Assembly: GCA_016785955.1 (NCBI GenBank)
Contig: JAEUWH010000097.1
Location: forward strand, 23,865-87,864
DNA length: 64,000 nucleotides
Direction of reading: 5' to 3'
From: Pseudobdellovibrionaceae bacterium
GTDB taxonomy: Bacteria > Bdellovibrionota > Bdellovibrionia > Bdellovibrionales > Bdellovibrionaceae
How positions within the stretch are numbered: the stretch's first letter is position 1; every line of letters starts with the position of its first letter. Under the pieces are notes generated by a model that made no database searches, was not told where the DNA came from, and saw only the letters and a list, made by a program, of their open reading frames with translations. Shown one piece after another: positions 1 through 7,926 of the stretch. Position numbers and translations under genes: made by a program.

Positions 1-294
1 ATGATTAAGAAGCTCGATAATTTTGATCTCCGTGTGCGGAAACCATTCCAGAAACTGACTCACCTTTGAATCGATGTTCCATTTTCCCTCCTCAAACGCA
101 TGCATCATGGCTTGGACCGCAAATACAATCTTCGTCAAGCTGGCCAAATCATAATACGCATAGGTCGAGCCAACACCAATATCACAAACTAACCGGCCAT
201 TTTGATAGGCGCGCACCAAAACTCCCGGGGTGACGTCCCGAATATTATCTTCGATATTTTTAATAAGTGTTTTTTCTAAAACTGAATACTTCAT
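1..294 (-). CDS. Beta-lactamase-like serine hydrolase (N-terminal part)
   Basis: The reading frame begins at an ATG at 294 and stays open to the window edge, giving 98 residues, so the C-terminal part is missing. The fragment contains the pattern D-L-A-S-L-T-K, in which S-L-T-K fits the S-x-x-K nucleophile motif of class C beta-lactamases and related penicillin-binding esterases, followed by the usual helix (VFAVQAMMHAFEEGKW) and a D-S-K-V segment. Members of this family hydrolyse or transfer peptidoglycan peptides, esters or beta-lactams. It starts 13 nt after the ldcA stop codon, so the two are probably cotranscribed and may both act on cell-wall peptides. Which substrate it uses cannot be told from this fragment. 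Confidence 0.8.
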   Translation of the reverse strand, partial: MKYSVLEKTLIKNIEDNIRDVTPGVLVRAYQNGRLVCDIGVGSTYAYYDLASLTKIVFAVQAMMHAFEEGKWNIDSKVSQFLEWFPHTEIKIIELLNH

Positions 295-306
295 ACTTTC
301 TTTTCG

Positions 307-1236
307 CTATCTCTTATTTTCGATGATTAAATGCCCGTGGTCATTAATTATTTTAACTTCGGCCGGTGTTCCAAAACTCAGTGGCCACTGCGCTTTTTCA
401 TGACCACTGGGAACTCCGCCAAATACGGGGACTCCAACATTCTTCGCCCATTCTTTGACCACCCAAGGCCATAGCTTTTTTCCATCCGGTTCTAGGCACG
501 ACGTAAATTGCCCCAACAGAATCCCCGAACACCCTTTTAAAACGCCCGACAACTGTAATTGAGTCAACAACCGATCAATACGATATGCACGCTCGCCGAT
601 TTCCTCAAGAAATAAAAAACGATTTTTAAAACTGGTTTGAAACGGGGTCCCCAAATGACTGCACAACGTGACCAAATTTCCACCCGTCAAGGGTGCGCGA
701 ATGGATTTAACTTGTTTTTTGGCCAAATCATTTAGAGGCTTAATATTTTTATAATGACTGCGCTCACTTTCATTTTTGACAATCGCCACAAGGGCCTTAA
801 GCACCGACCCAGGGATTTCACGAGCAATCCAACGATCCAAATTGGATCCATGGACCGAAGTCCATCCCCAAAATTCGTTTACAAAAAGATGCAAAGACGT
901 GATATCGCTTAACCCTACAAGCAACTTTTTTTTCTTAGGCTTCGGCATCGCTTTTAAATACTTCAGCAACGGCAACGATCCATAGCCTCCGCGCAGACAC
1001 CACACCACATCCACCCGATCATCACTCATCGCATTCACGATAAACTCGGCCCGCTGGGATTCACCATTAGAAAACATCGGATTCTTTTGAATTATTTTTT
1101 TTGGAATATCGAATTCAAATTCATTTGAATGAGCGTGTGCAAATTCTTTAAATTTTTTTTGAACATCCACGCGCGACGGAAAACCGGGCGCAACAACGGC
1201 GATTTTTAAACGATCATCAGTTCGAATGGACATCAT
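307..1236 (-). CDS. ldcA: LD-carboxypeptidase, peptidase family S66
   Basis: This 309-residue protein matches the length of S66 peptidases, which remove the terminal D-alanine from the L,D bond of recycled murein tetrapeptides. The expected catalytic triad is visible: Ser110 in VGLSDITSLH, Glu211 in FLFLEEIGERAYRIDR and His279 in VPSGHEKA. The segment WCLRGGYGS is also typical of the family. No signal peptide is seen, as expected for the cytosolic enzyme. It lies 55 nt behind purF and 13 nt ahead of the serine hydrolase gene. The start is a double ATG (1236 and 1233) placed inside an 8-bp inverted repeat and has no good ribosome binding site, so translation may be low or regulated. Confidence 0.9.
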   Translation of the reverse strand: MMSIRTDDRLKIAVVAPGFPSRVDVQKKFKEFAHAHSNEFEFDIPKKIIQKNPMFSNGESQRAEFIVNAMSDDRVDVVWCLRGGYGSLPLLKYLKAMPKPKKKKLLVGLSDITSLHLFVNEFWGWTSVHGSNLDRWIAREIPGSVLKALVAIVKNESERSHYKNIKPLNDLAKKQVKSIRAPLTGGNLVTLCSHLGTPFQTSFKNRFLFLEEIGERAYRIDRLLTQLQLSGVLKGCSGILLGQFTSCLEPDGKKLWPWVVKEWAKNVGVPVFGGVPSGHEKAQWPLSFGTPAEVKIINDHGHLIIENKR

Positions 1237-1252
1237 TATTAATTATGTCCAT
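1226..1252 (-). repeat. Inverted repeat over the ldcA start codon
   Basis: ATGGACAT at 1226-1233 is perfectly complementary to ATGTCCAT at 1245-1252, with an 11-nt loop. On the minus strand the second of the two candidate ATG codons of ldcA is inside the stem and the first is in the loop. It could be an RNA hairpin hiding the start, an operator, or chance. Confidence 0.45.
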
Positions 1253-1291
1253 TTTTAAACAAAAAGGTATCTTTAAATCAAACTATTCAAT

Positions 1292-2674
1292 CTATTCAAT
1301 GGCCGTCGGGTATTTTTCACCAAAACAGGCCGCGCAAAACTGTGTGCTGTCACTGTGAACAGATTGATATAAACCGTTCATCGACAAATACGCCAACGAG
1401 TCCGAGCCCACAAAATCTTGAATTTCCTTAAGACTGCGTTGAGCGGCAATCAATTGATCCTTTTGGGGCGTATCGACCCCATAATAACAAGGGCTGACGG
1501 TCGGCGGCGAGGCAATTCGAAAATGTACTTCTTTCGCCCCAGCCCCTCGAATCAGATTAATTATTTTTTTACTGGTCGTTCCCCGCACCAAAGAATCATC
1601 AATCACGATGACACGCTTGCCCCGCAAAATTTCCGATTGAGGATTTAACTTAATCTTGACGCCAAAATCCCGAATTCCTTGCGACGGCTGAATAAATGTT
1701 CGCCCCACGTAATGATTACGAATAATTCCCAGCTCGAACGCGATGCCGCTTTCTTGTGAATACCCAATCGCGGCCGGCACGCCACTGTCTGGAACAGGTA
1801 TCACCAAGTCCGCAGCCACAGGCGACTCCTTGGCTAATAATTTCCCTAAGTTTTTACGAGACTCGTACACGCTCAATCCAAAAACCTTAGAGTCTGGTCG
1901 CGCAAAGTACACATGCTCGAAAATACACTGCGCTTTGGTTTCTTTTTTATTGTAGAACGTGGAACTCATCCCCTCGTCATCAAACGAAACAATCTCGCCG
2001 GGCTCGACATCGCGCACATATTCAGCACCGATTAAATCAAACGCGCAGGTTTCACTGGCAACCACCCACGAATCGCCCAATCGCCCAATCGACAACGGTC
2101 GAAAGCCCCAATGATCCCGCAACGCGATTAACTTTTTCTGAGTTAACAGCACAAAGCTAAACGCCCCTTCGACCGTGGGCAACGCCTGCTTTAATGTTTC
2201 AATGATGGGACTGTCTTGGTTTTTCGATAACAAATGCAGAATAATTTCCGTATCATTCGTTCCTTGAAAAATCGCCCCCTGCGCTCGAAGCTGCGCCTTT
2301 AAACTCTTATGATTCACAATATTTCCATTATGAGCCACCGCCACCGGACCTCGCAAAAGCTCGGCATTCAGGGGCTGCGCATTCACCAACAAATTCTGCC
2401 CGGTCGTCGAATAACGAGCATGCCCAATGGCCGCACGTCCTTTTAATCGATTCAATTCCTCATCAGAAAAGACATCCCCCACCAGCCCCAGTCCTTTATG
2501 AATCAAATGCTCGTGTTCATGCAGAGTGACGATCCCCGCCGACTCTTGCCCGCGGTGCTGCATGGCATACAAGCTGAGATAGGCCATACGACTGGCTTCT
2601 TTGTGATTCCAAATACCAAATACGGCGCACTCGTCACGAAATTCATCATTCAGATTTACCATTGCGTTTGTCAT
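1292..2674 (-). CDS. purF: Amidophosphoribosyltransferase
   Basis: PurF makes phosphoribosylamine from PRPP and glutamine, the first committed step of purine synthesis. The start at 2674 is chosen because GAGAAGGGA sits 7 nt upstream; this gives 460 residues, with Cys16 (in RDECAVFGIW) as the N-terminal nucleophile that becomes exposed when a short propeptide is removed. The class II glutamine amidotransferase domain fills the first half. The PRPP-binding motif VIVIDDSLVRGTTS is near residues 355-368. Cysteines in SETCAFD, SPCYYG and CAACFGEKYPT match the ligands of the Bacillus-type 4Fe-4S cluster, so this is the oxygen-sensitive iron-sulfur class. It is the last pur gene of the operon. Confidence 0.95.
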   Translation of the reverse strand: MTNAMVNLNDEFRDECAVFGIWNHKEASRMAYLSLYAMQHRGQESAGIVTLHEHEHLIHKGLGLVGDVFSDEELNRLKGRAAIGHARYSTTGQNLLVNAQPLNAELLRGPVAVAHNGNIVNHKSLKAQLRAQGAIFQGTNDTEIILHLLSKNQDSPIIETLKQALPTVEGAFSFVLLTQKKLIALRDHWGFRPLSIGRLGDSWVVASETCAFDLIGAEYVRDVEPGEIVSFDDEGMSSTFYNKKETKAQCIFEHVYFARPDSKVFGLSVYESRKNLGKLLAKESPVAADLVIPVPDSGVPAAIGYSQESGIAFELGIIRNHYVGRTFIQPSQGIRDFGVKIKLNPQSEILRGKRVIVIDDSLVRGTTSKKIINLIRGAGAKEVHFRIASPPTVSPCYYGVDTPQKDQLIAAQRSLKEIQDFVGSDSLAYLSMNGLYQSVHSDSTQFCAACFGEKYPTAIE

Positions 2675-2716
2675 CGACCATTCCCTTCTCATTTGTACAA
2701 TGTTTTGAGCATACAA

Positions 2717-2759
2717 TTTTGGTTAGCTCACAACTTGACTCACATAAAATTTGGTTAGC
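2717..2759. repeat. Direct repeat in the purF-purL junction
   Basis: TTTGGTTAGC occurs twice, at 2718-2727 and 2750-2759, with related spacer sequence between. The second copy overlaps the purL stop codon. No function is evident. Confidence 0.5.
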
Positions 2760-4872
2760 GTAAATTTTGACTGGTGCCTAAAACATGCGTGACCAAATTC
2801 CATCGCGAGGCCAGATCGTGAAGTTCTTTTTCAAACACGGCTCGTTGCGTACGGGTCACCGCAAAAACAAAATCATAAAGACGCTCTTCAAATAAAAAAC
2901 CCGTGCTGTTAAACATATGCCCCTCGTCCACCCGAATGACACACGCAATCCCATTCGCTGTCATTTTATCCAACGTCAACGCCAAGCCACCCTGCCCCAC
3001 GACACGACTGACCTGTGGTCTTGCCCGGGCCACAAACTGGCTTAACGCGGAAACAAAATCACACGCGTACGCCACGGGTAAATCCCCAACAAACTGAACG
3101 TCTTTTTTCAAAACTTCGGCCGTTTTGGCGTACGCCGCCACCCCCGGCATCTGCACCAAATAAACATCCAAACCCGGTTCCGAAAACACACAGTCAGGCA
3201 TCCGCTCGTCATTTTCCTTTAAGCCCACCAAACCCACCGCCGGCGTGGGCGGGATGCCTTTGCCTTCGGTTTCATTGTAAAAACTGACATTGCCCGAGAT
3301 GATCGGTGCATCCAATTTCTGAGCGATCTCGGCATACAGATCACATGTCTGAACAAAATCCGTCATCACCTCGGGACGTTCCGGACTTGCAAAATTCAAA
3401 CAGTCCGTCACCGCGATCGGCTTGAACCCCTTGATAGCCTGCTGGAGCGCCGGATACAGGATCGCATCGATCGCACCAATACGCGTATCCATGCGCATAA
3501 AGGCGGGTCGACAACCAACCGAAATCGCCAGATCCCGATGTGAATTCAACCGAACCACACTGAGCGAGTGAGAAGCATCCTTTACAGTGCGCGTACCGAC
3601 CCGCTGATCGTATTGCTGAAAAATCCAATTCTTGTTTTTATAAAATGCATTTTGTTTTAACGTTTCCCTCAGCTCCTGCGGAGTCTGCGACCACACCGAT
3701 CCCAACTTATCTGTCTTATGCTTTGATTGATAGTTCGTAAAAGGGCGCTCGTACCGAGGCGCCGAGTCCGTAATCAACGTCGGATCGATTTCCGTGACCA
3801 CATCGCCTTTCCAGAACAAACGCATTTTTTTTGTGGCCGTAATCGTACCGATGGGGGCCGCATCCAAATCCCATTTTTTGAAAACAGCTTGTATCGCCTC
3901 CAAATTTTCCGGCACACACACCAAAACCATGCGCTCTTGACTTTCAGAAAGCAGAATCTCTTCCGGAGTCACAGACGAGTCCCGCAGTGGGACTTTATCT
4001 AGATGTAAATCCATGCCCACTTTGCCTTTAGAGGCCATTTCAAATGTGCTTGAGGTTAAACCCGCCGCACCCATGTCCTGCATACATACCACCAAGTTTT
4101 TCGACAAAACCTCGAGACACGATTCGATCAACAGCTTTTCTAAAAATGGATCGCCAATTTGTATGTTAGGCTTCTTGCTGTCGATGTCCTGATCAAACGA
4201 TTCACTGGCCATCGCCGCCCCATGCACGCCATCTTTACCCGTTTTCGCGCCCACATAAACGACCAAGTTTCCCACACCTTCGGCTTTGCTGCTGGCTAAA
4301 CTCATCGAGCCCTCCAGCAATCCGACCGCCATCGCATTCACCAGAATATTTTTATTATAACCCGCATCGTACTCTGTGTATCCCGTGATGGTCGGTACAC
4401 CCACACAGTTTCCATAACCACTGATCCCCGCCACGACACCCTTAACCAGACTTTTCATGCGCGGGGCATTTTCATCACCAAAACATAAATAATCAGCCAA
4501 GGCGATCGGGCGCGCACCCATCGTGAAAATATCCCGCAAAATCCCACCCACACCCGTGGCCGCCCCCTGATAAGGCTCGATAAAACTTGGGTGATTATGA
4601 CTTTCCATTTTAAAAACAATTTTTTCGCCAAAACCAATATCGACAACCCCGGCATTTTCATCGGAATCATCGCGAGTCATACCGTTTCGGTATGAAAATT
4701 TCCTTAGGTGTACCTTCGAACTTTTATACGAACAGTGTTCGCTCCAGAGCGCGGAAAACAAGGCCCACTCTAGGCCTTGAGGCGGCCGCCCTAAGAGACC
4801 CGTGATACGCTCATACTCGCCTTGAGAAATACGATAGTGTTTTAATTTTTCAGACAGACTTCGTTCTGACAT
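2755..4872 (-). CDS. purL: Phosphoribosylformylglycinamidine synthase subunit II
   Basis: At 705 residues this is the small-type PurL, which works with separate PurS and PurQ subunits, both encoded just upstream. It converts FGAR, ATP and ammonia from PurQ into FGAM. Visible family signatures include ALWSEHCSYKSSK near the N terminus, FKMESHNHPSFIEP, the nucleotide-binding region DGVHGAAMASESF and MQDMGAAGLTSS. Two pseudo-repeated AIR-synthase-like halves are recognisable, the second beginning around DCLNFASPERPEVM. The start at 4872 has a strong GGAGG 5 nt upstream. It is separated from purQ by 79 nt containing 12-bp tandem repeats. Confidence 0.96.
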   Translation of the reverse strand: MSERSLSEKLKHYRISQGEYERITGLLGRPPQGLEWALFSALWSEHCSYKSSKVHLRKFSYRNGMTRDDSDENAGVVDIGFGEKIVFKMESHNHPSFIEPYQGAATGVGGILRDIFTMGARPIALADYLCFGDENAPRMKSLVKGVVAGISGYGNCVGVPTITGYTEYDAGYNKNILVNAMAVGLLEGSMSLASSKAEGVGNLVVYVGAKTGKDGVHGAAMASESFDQDIDSKKPNIQIGDPFLEKLLIESCLEVLSKNLVVCMQDMGAAGLTSSTFEMASKGKVGMDLHLDKVPLRDSSVTPEEILLSESQERMVLVCVPENLEAIQAVFKKWDLDAAPIGTITATKKMRLFWKGDVVTEIDPTLITDSAPRYERPFTNYQSKHKTDKLGSVWSQTPQELRETLKQNAFYKNKNWIFQQYDQRVGTRTVKDASHSLSVVRLNSHRDLAISVGCRPAFMRMDTRIGAIDAILYPALQQAIKGFKPIAVTDCLNFASPERPEVMTDFVQTCDLYAEIAQKLDAPIISGNVSFYNETEGKGIPPTPAVGLVGLKENDERMPDCVFSEPGLDVYLVQMPGVAAYAKTAEVLKKDVQFVGDLPVAYACDFVSALSQFVARARPQVSRVVGQGGLALTLDKMTANGIACVIRVDEGHMFNSTGFLFEERLYDFVFAVTRTQRAVFEKELHDLASRWNLVTHVLGTSQNLR

Positions 4873-4909
4873 TTCGCCTCCGGCCTATTACAATCTATTG
4901 CCATTAAAT

Positions 4910-4957
4910 AATTGCATAAATAACTGTTCAGATAACTGTGCAGATAATTTTTCAAAT
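4910..4957. repeat. 12-bp degenerate tandem repeat, purQ-purL junction
   Basis: Four consecutive 12-bp units can be read: AATTGCATAAAT, AACTGTTCAGAT, AACTGTGCAGAT and AATTTTTCAAAT. The middle pair differ at one base. The array fills most of the gap between purQ and purL and touches the purQ stop codon. Confidence 0.65.
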
Positions 4958-5584
4958 AAATTTAAACCCATCATTACCGCCCATCCATTCAAACATCGCC
5001 CGCTCGGGATGAGGCATTAACGCCGCCACGTTTTTTTGTTTATTCATAACGCCCGCAATGTTGTTCAACGAGCCATTAATATTTTCTGTATAACGAAACC
5101 ACACAAGCCCCTGGTCCTCAATTTTGTCCAATTCGGCTTTGTCTGCATAAAAACGACCTTCCCCATGAGCCACCGGCAATCGCAATCGCGTCTTTCCAGA
5201 TTGAGCAAAAAAACGCGTCGTTTGAACCAACTCTATTTCCGTCCATTTATCGGTGAACTGACCATGGTCATTACGCACCAACACCCCGGGCAACAAACCC
5301 GTCTCGCATAAAATTTGAAACCCATTACAAATACCCAAAACAGGTTTTCCTTTGCTTGCAAGTTCACGCACCGAGTGCATCACCGGCGATCGCGCCGCCA
5401 ACGCCCCACAACGAAGGTAATCACCATAACTGAAGCCACCTGGTACGATCGCCATGTCCACCGCACTGGTTTCAAATCGATCTTTATGCCACAAAGGAAT
5501 CACCGTGTGACCATGAGCCTGAACCATTTTAACAACGTCTTGATCACAATTTGTTCCCGGAAAGGTAATAACTCCGATTTTCAT
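4952..5584 (-). CDS. purQ: Phosphoribosylformylglycinamidine synthase subunit I (glutaminase)
   Basis: PurQ hydrolyses glutamine and passes ammonia to PurL. With the ATG at 5584 the protein has 210 residues and begins MKIGVITFPGTNCDQD, the standard family start; a GTG at 5596 would overlap the purS stop and is the alternative. The class I glutamine amidotransferase triad is Cys86 (GICNGFQ), His192 and Glu194 (PHPERAMFEW). The motif PGGFSYGDYLRCG, typical of PurQ, is at residues 48-60. It is translationally coupled to purS, with which it forms the FGAM synthase complex. Confidence 0.95.
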   Translation of the reverse strand: MKIGVITFPGTNCDQDVVKMVQAHGHTVIPLWHKDRFETSAVDMAIVPGGFSYGDYLRCGALAARSPVMHSVRELASKGKPVLGICNGFQILCETGLLPGVLVRNDHGQFTDKWTEIELVQTTRFFAQSGKTRLRLPVAHGEGRFYADKAELDKIEDQGLVWFRYTENINGSLNNIAGVMNKQKNVAALMPHPERAMFEWMGGNDGFKFI

Positions 5585-5592
5585 AACAACAC

Positions 5593-5889
5593 TCACAACG
5601 ATTCAATGGTGTAGGTTTCAATCAACGGATTGATCAACGTCTGTTCGGTGATCTCAATCGCCTTTTTTTTGGACGCTTCTTTTTTGAACGCTTCCTTATC
5701 GGAAGCATCTTTACTGGAAGCATCTTTATCGGACGCTTCCTTATCCGTCTGCTTTAGATCTAAAACGATATACTTGCCCACGCGACACTGACTGACTTCC
5801 TGCCCACTTTGATTCAAATAATCTTGCACCGCCCGACCTTGAGTATCTAGTAAAACTTCTCTTGGTAAGATCTTGATTCCCCACTTCAT
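5593..5889 (-). CDS. purS: FGAM synthase subunit PurS with a repeat insertion
   Basis: PurS bridges PurL and PurQ. Residues 1-47 (start MKWGIKILPREVLLDTQGRA, then CRVGKYIVLDL) and the last 20 residues (TLINPLIETYTIESL) match the family's beta-alpha-beta fold. Between them, residues 49-73 are five five-residue repeats (DKEAS, DKDAS, SKDAS, DKEAF, KKEAS), followed by KKKAIE. The usual family length is about 80-85 residues; this one has 98, and the excess corresponds to the repeat. The insertion falls between the third strand and the second helix, a surface loop. The gene lies between purC and purQ in the operon. Confidence 0.92.
   Translation of the reverse strand: MKWGIKILPREVLLDTQGRAVQDYLNQSGQEVSQCRVGKYIVLDLKQTDKEASDKDASSKDASDKEAFKKEASKKKAIEITEQTLINPLIETYTIESL
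5671..5745 (-). repeat. 15-bp tandem repeat, five units, inside purS
   Basis: On the plus strand the units are GGACGCTTCTTTTTT, GAACGCTTCCTTATC, GGAAGCATCTTTACT, GGAAGCATCTTTATC and GGACGCTTCCTTATC. The 15-bp period keeps the reading frame and encodes the charged pentapeptides of PurS residues 49-73. Confidence 0.9.
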
Positions 5890-5896
5890 TTCAACC

Positions 5897-6616
5897 TCAC
5901 TTTAACACCTGCATTAGTCGTTGTTTAACATCCTCGTAACTTTCCTTAACTGATCCTAAATCCCTACGGAAACGATCTTTGTCTAACTTTTCGTTGGTTT
6001 TAATATCCCACAAACGACAACAATCGGGCGTGATCTCATCCGCCAGCAATACGTTCCCCTGCCCGTCCTTACCAAACTCGACCTTGAAATCAATCAATCG
6101 AATCCCTATCCCCAAGAATAATTCTTTAAGATACTCATTGATCTTTAAAGCATAGTTCTTAATTTCCAACATTTGCGCATTGGCAATTTTGTATATAATT
6201 CGAATCTGCTCCTCGGACACAAAGGGATCCGCTAACTCGTCGTTCTTCAAGTAAAACTCCACCAGCGGTTCGGAAAGCGCGACACCTTCCTCGATTCCCA
6301 ATTTTTTCGCCGTCGATCCGGCCAGAACATTACGAACCACCACTTCGAATGGAATAATTTCCACTTTCTTAACCACCATGCCGTTACGGCCTTCTGCGCG
6401 CACATAATGCGAGGCAATTCCGCGGCCGCCTAAATACTCGAACACTCGCGCGGCGATGTCGCGATTAACCTGCCCCTTGTTTTCAAAGGTTCCTTTTTTA
6501 AGAGCATTAAAGGCCGTCAAACTGTCTTTAAATTCCAAATAGTATTGGTCGGGTGCCGGCGTTTTAAATACTTTTTTTGCTTTACCTTCGTATAGCAAAT
6601 CGCTGTATTGACTCAT
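5897..6616 (-). CDS. purC: SAICAR synthetase
   Basis: PurC joins CAIR and aspartate to make SAICAR using ATP. The protein has 239 residues, the normal length, and starts with YEGKAKKVF, the family's glycine-rich ATP-binding strand. Other signatures are SLTAFN, VVRNVLAGS and LIDFKVEFGKD followed by LADEITPDCCRLWD. The start codon overlaps the purB stop (ATGA at 6613-6616) and is preceded by GAGGATAG, indicating translational coupling. Confidence 0.96.
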   Translation of the reverse strand: MSQYSDLLYEGKAKKVFKTPAPDQYYLEFKDSLTAFNALKKGTFENKGQVNRDIAARVFEYLGGRGIASHYVRAEGRNGMVVKKVEIIPFEVVVRNVLAGSTAKKLGIEEGVALSEPLVEFYLKNDELADPFVSEEQIRIIYKIANAQMLEIKNYALKINEYLKELFLGIGIRLIDFKVEFGKDGQGNVLLADEITPDCCRLWDIKTNEKLDKDRFRRDLGSVKESYEDVKQRLMQVLK

Positions 6617-7926
6617 TTTCTATCCTCACTTTGAAGCACTTTCTTTTGTTTTTTGATAATTTTAATGATGGTTTCACGATGTTTCTTGCCACTAAAGATA
6701 TCATCCAAATCTTTTTTCGTAAAATAGGCGGATACGATCTCGTCTTCATTGATTTTAAACTTCAGATGCTCTCCAAACCCCAACGAATGACATAGTCGCT
6801 GCACATGAGTGTAGGCCTCTTCGCGCGACAGACCTTTTTTCACCAAGTGCAATAACACATGCGAACTGTACAATTGCCCCTGCGCCTGCTCCATGTTGTC
6901 CAGCATTCGCTTGGCATTTACTTCCAACCCATCCACCAACAACGCCATACGATTCAAGGCATAGTCCGCAACAATAAAGCTATCAGGAAAAACCACGCGC
7001 TCGACGGACGAATGGGAAATATCGCGTTCGTGCCAAAGGGGTATATTTTCCATCCCAGACAACGCATACGAGCGCAGCAACCGTGATAATCCCGTGATAT
7101 TTTCCGCACTGATCGGGTTCTTCTTATGTGGCATCGCCGACGAGCCTTTTTGCCCCTTGGTGAATCCCTCCGTCACTTCGGCCACCTCACTGCGCTGAAG
7201 ATGACGAAGCTCGATCGCTAGTCGCTCAAGACCCGCTCCCAAAAGAGCAATTTGATTTAACAAGTTGGCGTGACGATCCCGCGGCACGACCTGCGTGGCC
7301 ACCCACTCGGGCTTTAATCCCAAATACTGACTGACTTTCTTCTCGACGATTGGCTCTTGACTGGAGTACGTCCCCACCGCCCCCGAAAGCTTACAAATTC
7401 TAAGCTCTTCCAGCGCCTCGACCACGCGTTTTTCGTTGCGAATCAGCTCGGCCAAAAAACCCATTAACTTCATACCAAACGAGGTCGGCTCGGCGAACAT
7501 GCCATGCGTGCGCCCCGCACACAGTGTTTCTTCATTTTTGGCAATTTTTTGCTGCAACGATTTTTTCAAACGCACAATCGAATCACGCAAAACCATCCCG
7601 GCCTCTTGAATTTGCAAACTGAAGGCACTGTCCAGCACATCACTGCTGGTTAAACCATAGTGAATATACTTACCATCTTTGCCCACATTCTCTGCCACGT
7701 TGCTGACGAACGCGATCACATCGTGTTTTGTAACCGCTTCGATTTCCAAAATTCGCTTCACATTGAATTTCGATTTCTTCAAAATAGACCGGTAGGCCTT
7801 CTTCGGAATAATACCCAACTCACTTTGCGCTTTGGCCACAGCGATCTCGACTTGCAACATTTTGCTAAATTTATTTTCTACCGACCACACTACCGACATC
7901 TCTGGTCGCGAATACCGATCTATCAT
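6613..7926 (-). CDS. purB: Adenylosuccinate lyase
   Basis: PurB cleaves fumarate from SAICAR and from adenylosuccinate. The 437-residue protein carries the fumarase/aspartase superfamily signature GSSAMPHKKNP near residue 262, with the flexible catalytic serine loop. TSSDVLDSA and RTHGMFAEPTSFG are the other two conserved regions; the latter holds the expected catalytic histidine. The start (MIDRYSRPEMSVVWS) is typical and is preceded by AAGGA. It overlaps the upstream unknown gene and the downstream purC by 4 nt each, so it is within a tightly coupled operon. Confidence 0.96.
   Translation of the reverse strand: MIDRYSRPEMSVVWSVENKFSKMLQVEIAVAKAQSELGIIPKKAYRSILKKSKFNVKRILEIEAVTKHDVIAFVSNVAENVGKDGKYIHYGLTSSDVLDSAFSLQIQEAGMVLRDSIVRLKKSLQQKIAKNEETLCAGRTHGMFAEPTSFGMKLMGFLAELIRNEKRVVEALEELRICKLSGAVGTYSSQEPIVEKKVSQYLGLKPEWVATQVVPRDRHANLLNQIALLGAGLERLAIELRHLQRSEVAEVTEGFTKGQKGSSAMPHKKNPISAENITGLSRLLRSYALSGMENIPLWHERDISHSSVERVVFPDSFIVADYALNRMALLVDGLEVNAKRMLDNMEQAQGQLYSSHVLLHLVKKGLSREEAYTHVQRLCHSLGFGEHLKFKINEDEIVSAYFTKKDLDDIFSGKKHRETIIKIIKKQKKVLQSEDRK

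Noticed and set aside
2675..2716. Longer N terminus for PurF
   Set aside because: It would put the catalytic cysteine far from the end; the ATG at 2674 has a strong ribosome site and gives a normal propeptide.
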